Shown: piece after piece, positions 37,001 to 45,500 of the stretch
How positions within the stretch are numbered: the stretch's first letter is position 1
Layout: each line of letters starts with the position of its first letter
Assembly: GCA_012931725.1 (NCBI GenBank)
Contig: CM022952.1
Coordinates: forward strand, 57,839,089 to 57,903,088
DNA: 64,000 nt
Source of the DNA: Litsea cubeba
Taxonomy: Eukaryota; Streptophyta; Magnoliopsida; Laurales; Lauraceae
Direction: 5' to 3'
Notes under the pieces: model-generated
Told to the model about the DNA's origin: nothing
The model's database searches: none
The model's input: the letters and a program-made list of their open reading frames with translations, nothing else
Program-made: the position numbers and the translations under genes

Positions 37001-40000
37001 TTCTTGTTCTCTTTAACTTAAAATTAAAATCCAAATCATCAATCTTACATGTTAAGATGTCTCCTAAAGTTGAAAAAGTGTTCATGAAGAGAAAACCATA
37101 ATAATAATAATAATAATAATAATAATGGACAAACCCCCACATGTACAATCAAACGCTTTAGGCAAATGCTTGTTCCATATTCATCTCTAAAACATTCCGA
37201 AAATCGCAAAAATTCTTAATAAGGTTCATTAACCGCTAAATAACCTTTAAAAGATAAAAGTGCTAACAAAAAAAAAAAACAGAGAGAGGACAAGAAGGGT
37301 ACAAGATTACTAATATTAACCTCTTGGCTGTTCCTGATCTCACTCAGCTGAATCACTCGAATTGTAAGATTTGATGTAACAAGTATTGAATCTTAAGATT
37401 AATATGGATATAGAATTCATTGCATAGATACATATCGCTTTCCTTCGGACTCAATATGAATCAGTTTCCTTAGGATTCGATATGAATCGTAAAATTCAGA
37501 ATATGAATCATAGGATTCTGACAACAATGATATGACCCTCAATTGCACTGGAAATTGAATTTTATATTAATACTTCTGTCTGTGGCCTCCCTTTTGACCA
37601 AGCTTGTTGAATCTGCCCATTAAATATGAATCGGTTTCCTTAGGATTCAATACGAATCATACGATTTAAATTACGAATAATAGGACTCTGACAAGAATGA
37701 TATGACCTTGCACTGGAAATTGAATTTAACATTAATACCTCTGTGGCTTCTCTTTTGACCCAAGCTTGTTGAATCTGCTGATTAAATTCCAGCACTGACG
37801 GTGGCAAGTTAACTGAAAGAATCTCAATGGGAGAATAACGAAAAATGGCAACCATGCTGCCAAACCTGTTGCAGGATCAATAAAACATTAGCAATAAGAG
37901 GATGAGATTAAGGTAAATATCAAAGAGAGACGCATTGTAAGAATACCCATAGTAACGAAGACAATCTTTCTGTAGAGAATGACCACAAGTTGCAACACGA
38001 TTAGCGGTCGCACGATTTGAGAAGCTAAGCTCCAAAAATTTTCCAAAAGAAAGTCCCCATGCAGCATCTGACATAACCACTCTTCCTGTTGCCGGCGGAA
38101 CTCCATCCTTACGGGCACACTTGAGGCACCGGTGCCACATCCATATTTTACCATCACGTTCCCCAGACAGCTTCAAAGAGGAAAGGCATCTGACACTTAT
38201 TGTAAGACTACCCTGCTGGTGAGTATAGCACCTAACATGGGCTTCTGCTGGCTCATTGCAAGTCCGGCAGCATGATCTCTGAAAAAAAAGGTAAATCAAA
38301 TGAATACATAATAGGACATGAGGAATTATATCATCCTTCAGATGAGAAATGATTGATCTGTCTCCACGCCTTCAATTGTGCTCCTGAGGATAACAGTTTG
38401 TAATCCTAATCATTTTATGTCATGACTACACTGTAAGCCATTTCAAGTTTTCAACATTTAACCATGATTAGAAAATACTATCTCATCAGCTGATGATCTG
38501 CACAGAAACAGCTCAATATAAAATACAACAATGGTCGTCGTTCGAGGCCAAACGAATGGCTAGGATTTTACAACCAGTGCAAATTCTGGAGTATGGTTCA
38601 ATCACTTTGAAGTTCATTGATAATATCAACACTCTGGGATCACCAAAACAGGAGGTCCACATTAACGATCTCAACGTCCAGTGGTATTACAAAAAAACAT
38701 TATTCTCTGATCAAGATCATATGAGTTCTTATTTAAAAAAAACCTGCAGAAGTAGCAGAACTAAGTTATTGAAAAATTGAATAAACAGAATAATACCTGA
38801 TCAAACAAGTCATCCCGAAGAAACTTTCCTAGTGGCTTATCAAAGCTGCCATAGAACTTGATGCGAAATAGTTGAGAGCGTTCACATACTGTTCCTTTCA
38901 GTACACAACTGCTTGACAAGGAAACCAAGATGCTTTGGTGATTGTCGGCAGCTGAGAAGTACTCAATGCCAATGGAGACCTCATTATCATCAAACTTGTA
39001 GGCTTCTGCCTGTTCATAAGCCGCTCCAGGCTGGCTTAAATTTCCTAATGCTCCTTCCTCAACTGGATTTCCCAGTATTACAGGTTCATCATGGGTCCTA
39101 ACATCTGCAGGAAGCATAGAAGGGTCCAACCTCAGGCCACCATATGGGACCATATCTGCAGTGGCTTGAGCAGAACTCACCAGTCTGGGATCAGAATCTA
39201 CTGAAGCAGGGAAGATGGCAGACACGGGACCAGGATTATGATGCTCGGATGAAGGTCCCCAGTCTTTAGGTCCTGAACCCATCAGCAGACTATCCTCATT
39301 TTGAGTTGAAATGTATGAGCTCCCAAGCTTGTTTCCCATACCAACTCTATCTTGTATTTTCTGGCTGCTGGTGGGCATGACTTTATCTGGAATAATTGAA
39401 ATAGCACTATCAGAATTCACCGGCTTGTCTGGTGTTACAATTGGAGACCTCAGCGGCATCTTCGGCAGACTTGCACCCTCATCTACAAGGAAGGAGGTTT
39501 CAAGGGATAAATGATAGGCTGCAAAGACTGCATATTGAACCACGTGCTTAACCTTCTTTAGTTCTTCTCTAGATGTGCCCCTCAATATTACCTATGAAAA
39601 AGTGTACATAAAGTGGGTCAGAAGAAAATAGACAATCAAATCACTGAAGCATGTAATGAGCCTTGAGTATAGTAAAATTGTAAAATGTTGAACACCAGAA
39701 AGAATGTATGTTTTTATCATACTAATCATGTTTAAGGCTAACTTGTGGAATGCTACAGTCTATGATACCTGGAATTTCAAATCCATCAGAGTACCATTTC
39801 AAGCACGACATGAGAGAGCAATTGTGTTGGGTACTGGGAAGCAGATAACCCTAGAACTAATGAAGCCAAAGAGGCATTACATCATTATATAAGAAAAGTA
39901 GATAACCCTAGAACTAATCCTGACCATCTATCTAAACACACTTTGTTACAGCCAAGCAAAATCTACACCTCCATTTGGTTGTCAATTCCGTGGCGAGTCC

Positions 40001-42493
40001 GTAACCATGCCTCTGGACGCCACTCAAGTCAGATCAAGTTTCAAGTCCAGAAGACCAAGTTATGGAACTAAGCTACTCAAGTCATATCTCAATATGTGCT
40101 AACCTTTAAGCTAAACTAAGACCTTAGTAATTCCAAGAAACAGGCACTAAGACTCTTAAGCAAACTAGTAAAAACTTATGGACTATGTTGACTAAAGAAG
40201 GCTATTGATTTGAAGACTTATTAGGGAGTTCGGCAACCCAACCACAGGGTTCAGCGGACCGAAGAACCCCATCGGTAGCCCAACCATTTCCCTCGGTGGC
40301 CCGTCCAGAATGGATTTTTTAATGGTTTTTGGCCAATAAGTTCGGGTGCCTGAGCTGAATCCTCGGTGGACCAAAGACCACTTTCGTTGGCCCAAAGACC
40401 CTCATTTTTGGGGCTCTGAAGGTCTCGGGCGACCGAACTTCGAGCAACCGAACCAGTTCCAAATTTGGTCAAACTAGCCATTATGCTTCTTTGTGCTTAC
40501 CTATTTTGGACCTTCGGGCAACTGAATCTAGAGCTCGGTCAACCGAAGCACAAAATCTATAAATATATGATTTCAGATCCAGATTTTTTCATAGGAAAAG
40601 AAGATTTTTTTCTGGGAGAATTTGTGCCTAAGCAATAACATCACTTTCAAGCCTTCAAACCATCTTCCACTCTCTCTAAACCTTCATAGGAAGATCCTTG
40701 AGCATTCAAAGCTCATCAAAGAGAGGTTGTCCGGAAAGATTCAGATCTAGGGTCCTGATTATCTTCATAGGAACATCCTAGAAAACCCTAGATCCACGAC
40801 CTCATGTTCTTCTTGGTTGAGCCATTATTGGAGCATCTTCAAAGTGCCAAGGAGCTCTCGCTATGGAGGTCAAAAGTGTGAAGTCTTAATTCCAGATTTC
40901 AACGAACACGATCAAAGACATACTTGTCTTCGCTAGAGGCAAGAGTTCTTTGTTTTAATTTTATCATTAAATCTTGTAAAGAGGAGTAGATCTGTGTGAT
41001 TGAACCTCTTTAATAAAACAAATTAGTGGAGTAGGCATTTGTGATTGAACGACCTTAATAAAAATAGGTCGTATGGGTTTGAGGTGCGCCTGTTGAAAAC
41101 CTCAGTTAGTGAATGCCAAGAGACCATCGGGTAGTGCTCTTGGGAGTGGATGTAGGTCAAGAACCGAACCACTACATATCAGTGTCCAGTCATCTCTTTA
41201 TTTTACTGCTTAACATGTATACTATGCGATGAATGTGCTCTGCTATATCGATTGGATTAATAAGCATTTTCTTGGTCACAAACACTTTCTATAGAATTAG
41301 TGATAGACTCAATTGGCCCATCAAGTGTTATTATTGTTTATTAGATTATGTAATTGATTCTGCAATTTATTTTATCTTGTTAAAACAATCTTGTGTGTGT
41401 TTGGGACTTAATTTTTAAATAGGCATAATTTTGTTAGTAATCCAATTCACCCCCCTCTAGGACTTGGACATTCCCCTAGCTAGCACTTTTAACATTTAAC
41501 TGCCAAGATTAAAACATCCAACTTAAAAACCTCATCTTGTGAATACCAAGAGACCATCGGGTGGTGCTCTTGGGAGTGGATGTAGGTCAAGAACCGAACC
41601 ACTACAAATCGTTGTGTCCAATCATCTCTTTATTTTACTGCTTGACATGTATACCATGGGATGAATGTGCTAATGATATATTGATTGGATTAATAAGCAT
41701 TTTCTTGGTCACAAACACTTTCTATAGAATTAGTCTAAGAAGCACGGGCACGGACACGGACACGGGACACGGACACGACACAACACGGACACACCGATGC
41801 GGCATTTCTCAAAAAATTAGGACACAGACATGTCGGGGACACGTTAATATTTAATAATATAATAATAATAAATCTAATCATATACACAGACATGGACACA
41901 CCCACATAGCAGATCTACTTCTTCATCATCTTTTGTTAGGGCTAGACGGACGAATGGGTTTTTTTCTCTTTCGTTTAGGGCTGAACGGACGAATGGGTTT
42001 TTTTTTTCTCTTTCGTTTAGGCCTGGAGCTGGATGGACGAATTAAAAGAGCCCCATTTTCCTCTTAAGTTATAACTTTTTACAAACAACCCCTTTTTCTT
42101 TATTTTTTACTCTAATTTTAATTTTTTTTCAATTAAAAGTGGTCACCGTGTCCTTAGCATGTCCCAGCGTGTCCCAAGTGTATCCCCAGCGTGTCCGGAA
42201 TATAAAATATAAAAAAATAAATAGGATAACTCTTTTTGGCGTGTCCGACATGTGTCCGAGCGTGTTCGCTCCGTGTCCGACACATGTCGGACACGGACAC
42301 GACGGCCCCGGAGAGGTGTCCGTGCTTCCCAGGAATTAGTGATAGACTCTATTGGCTCATCAAGTGTTATTATTGTTTATTAGATTATTTGATTGATTCT
42401 GCAATTTATTTTATCGTGTTCAAATAATCTTGTGTGTGTTTGGGACTTATTTTTAAATAGGCATAATTTTGTTAATAATCCAATTCAACCCCC

Positions 42494-42528
<35 letters not shown>

Positions 42529-45500
42529 ACTTCCCCTCTTTCCCCTCTTCTAGGACTTGGACATTCCTCTAGATAGCACTTTTCACATTTAACTGCCAAG
42601 ATTAAAACATCCAACTTAAAAACAATCCTAAAACATAAATAAAACCTCCAGATATGATAAAATAGGTGGGCCAGGCCCAAAAGGATTGGTTGACCCATGG
42701 GGACCATGGATCAGTCCTGCATCAAAAATGAAGTAGTGTTTCCAAATATTTCAATAAGATACCGGAACTAATTCATTTCATTTTTTGAGATTGTATAAGT
42801 TTGGATATGACAAACAGCTTTTAATCAAGGTAGCAATTGCTGGTGGTATGAGCCATAGAGAATAAAGCTCGGGAAGGAAAAGAGGAAAATAACAATCTGG
42901 AATGGGAGCAGTTATGAGGGCAGATAAATTGTGCAACACAGTTTATGATAGCAGAGAACCATGCTACACCCACTCTATATCAGCACCATGGATAGTAGAA
43001 GTCCTCCTCCAAGAGCATTTGAGTTGCACAATTGTCTGACAAGCAGTATATGATAGCCACATGCAAGATCTTCACTTTGCATTAAGTGATACCTAGTATG
43101 GTTTTGAACACACTAACAGTAAATGACTGCATTTACCCATTGTGTCAGATATTTGCCTTATTCAAAGTTGTCGATCACATATTTGATATTTCCAGCATAT
43201 GCATCAATAATTTAAGAGAGAATACAATTCATCGACCACAGCAGCTTTCATAATAGGCCCCACCCATTCGCTAGGACTGAACTGAAAAGATGGTCATAAA
43301 AGGATTCTGGCCACAGACCATGAGTACAGTGTCGCACACAAGTGCCCAGTCCAAGAAAACAAAAAAAATTAAATGCTCACTATACACAAGCAAAAAAGAG
43401 ACCCAAGCTGCACCTAATCTTTCCTGGAAATATCAGTTGATTGGCACAAATTGAGCCTGCAATTATACATAAAAAATCCTATGAAAGAGCACTTTCGTTT
43501 TGATTGGTGTGAAATGTCGGAGATGCAAGTTGATGACAAATACATGAATCAGAAATCAGAACATGTTCTATTTTCTTACATAAAGACAGAATTCTTGATA
43601 TACTATTTACGTAGTTCTAGATGTAACTTCAATTATCTGTCAATACAAGAAAAATAATATCAACAAAATATTATGATTGACAATATTATTTCTTTCAATC
43701 TTTCCTATAGACATCCACATTCCTCGTTTTTTTTTTCCCTTTATTTGGTAACATGACTCGGAACCACGAGCGCGTAACTGTGATAATGAGCACCTTCCAA
43801 CTGTACTACATGTTCTTGTCAATATTCGAATACTAAAACCAGGTAAGGTGCCAAGTTTTCAGGGTAGATGAGTATGAAGCCTGCTATCTGTATCTAAAAT
43901 AACACACTTGTGCTCCTAAATTACTCAGCAGAGACACGTTATATATGTGTGTGTGTTAGTTCTTCATGAATATTTCATATCAGGAAGAAATAATCTAAAA
44001 GTTTGGGTTCAGAATTGCGGTACTTTAGCCCTACAGATAATTGGAGCAGCAGATTTGTAGTTACTGGCATGTGTATACAGTTTAATTCTGTGTATGACCG
44101 TCAGTTGTTGAAAATAACAACAAAACACAAGTTAGTCCATAACTGCTTGTTGACTTTTATGAGTTATATCATATATGGGGAAGTTCAAATAAAGTCAAAT
44201 GGTAATTTGTAGAATTTTAAATCTCAGGGAGTTGAGATTGATAAATTTGTAAAATACAAAAAGAAAAGAAGTTGTATGACTAATCACTACAACGTATCTT
44301 AAGGGGTGAGACATTTATCGATACATGCATAGCTTGCACAATTATAAGACTTTTGAGGACATGATCCCATCTTTGCTAACAATCATCATCAATTTTCTTT
44401 TCTTCCTTTTTTTCATGGTGCTAACAATAGTCAACTCTGAAAAAATAAAAGTAACGGCGGTGAATCTTTCTCTTGATTTTATACAATCATTTCACAGCTG
44501 AATATAACTAAAGTATCTTTCCAATCAAGCAAAACAGCAAATGAGTAGTGGTCATACCGTGCACCCCAAACGCCTTGGGCAACCTTCAAAAAACATCAAA
44601 GTTTTGGTGGATCTCTTGTTGGGATGTTCAGCAGAAGAACATTGTTCAGAGACTCTTTCCAACCTAAAGCTTTCGCAATGCCCCAATCTCGTGGAAGCAA
44701 GCTTATCAATAGATGGGACAATATTAGCACCAGTACAGCTGGCTATACGCTCCAACAGTGGTCTTTTAACATTTAACACTAGAGATATTTCCTTCTCCAG
44801 CAGATATTCTTGAGCGTATGATGATACACTTTTCTCTACCAGGAGCACATTTGGGCGATGGGCCTCTATCTTTGCAACAGTCATCTTGAGGTGCTCAATT
44901 TCCTATATGAAAACAGATTCTGATTTCAGGAAAGACTGTTTATGGATAGATGAATAAATGAAAAGGTAAAAAACTTGAGAAGTAACCTGTTGGAGTAAAG
45001 TATTAAATGATGCCAGCATATTTGGAACCCTTTGGTACTCCAGTGATCCACCCAAGAGAAGCAATTTAGGATTTCTGTACTGTGACGTCATGCGTTTGTG
45101 CTTTATATTTTTTGTACAAACCACTCCCTTAACAAGAGTGCTGTCAAATAAAATGCTCTTTAATTAGTTTCTTATACACTGTATAATTGCTGCAATAAAG
45201 GGTTCCAACTTCAAGAAAATTCAAATCATATCAAGCCATACCTCTCACTTGGACTTCCACACACCACACACTTCACCTTTACATAATCACCAGGATCCAT
45301 GCTTCCTCCTCTACTAGTATCTGGTTTCACAAAATTCGCAGCTTGCGATGCCAGTGAGGCCACTATCTCCAGCCAGCCTCTTCCCTCATCCTCATTTCCA
45401 GCATAAATGCCCTCTCCCCTTAATAGCTGTGATACAAGAGCCCGAAAATGCCCATGAACCACAACCCTTAGGGGTTCTCTCTGCCCTACATTTGATCTCT

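Larger units (their letters stand above)
16940..37738 (-). other. FAB1 intron 7, 20.8 kb transposon sink
   Basis: GTATTA donor at 37738 and TTTACAG acceptor at 16940. No exon of FAB1 is missing from the protein across it. Content is listed separately: foldback elements, poly-C tracts, copia fragments, a solo LTR with a nested chromovirus, and microsatellites. Stretches 18660-20560, 21460-23640 and 32630-33400 are AT-rich with no supported gene. Around 18780-18960 there is LTR-like AT-rich sequence of unknown family. Confidence 0.85.
41097..42620 (+). repeat. Tandem duplication of a 430-bp unit, second copy interrupted
   Basis: Copy 1 is 41097-41525. Copy 2 runs 41526-41734 and resumes at 42341-42620 after a 598-bp insertion and its target duplication. 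The copies are highly similar; copy 2 also has its C run expanded to 34 bases. Confidence 0.85.
39592..44557 (-). other. FAB1 intron 4 (about 5 kb)
   Basis: GTATGA donor at 44557 and TTTCATAG acceptor at 39592. It contains LTR-like sequence at 40196-42620 with a nested DNA element. The rest (39600-40190, 42630-44550) is AT-rich with no supported gene. Confidence 0.85.
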
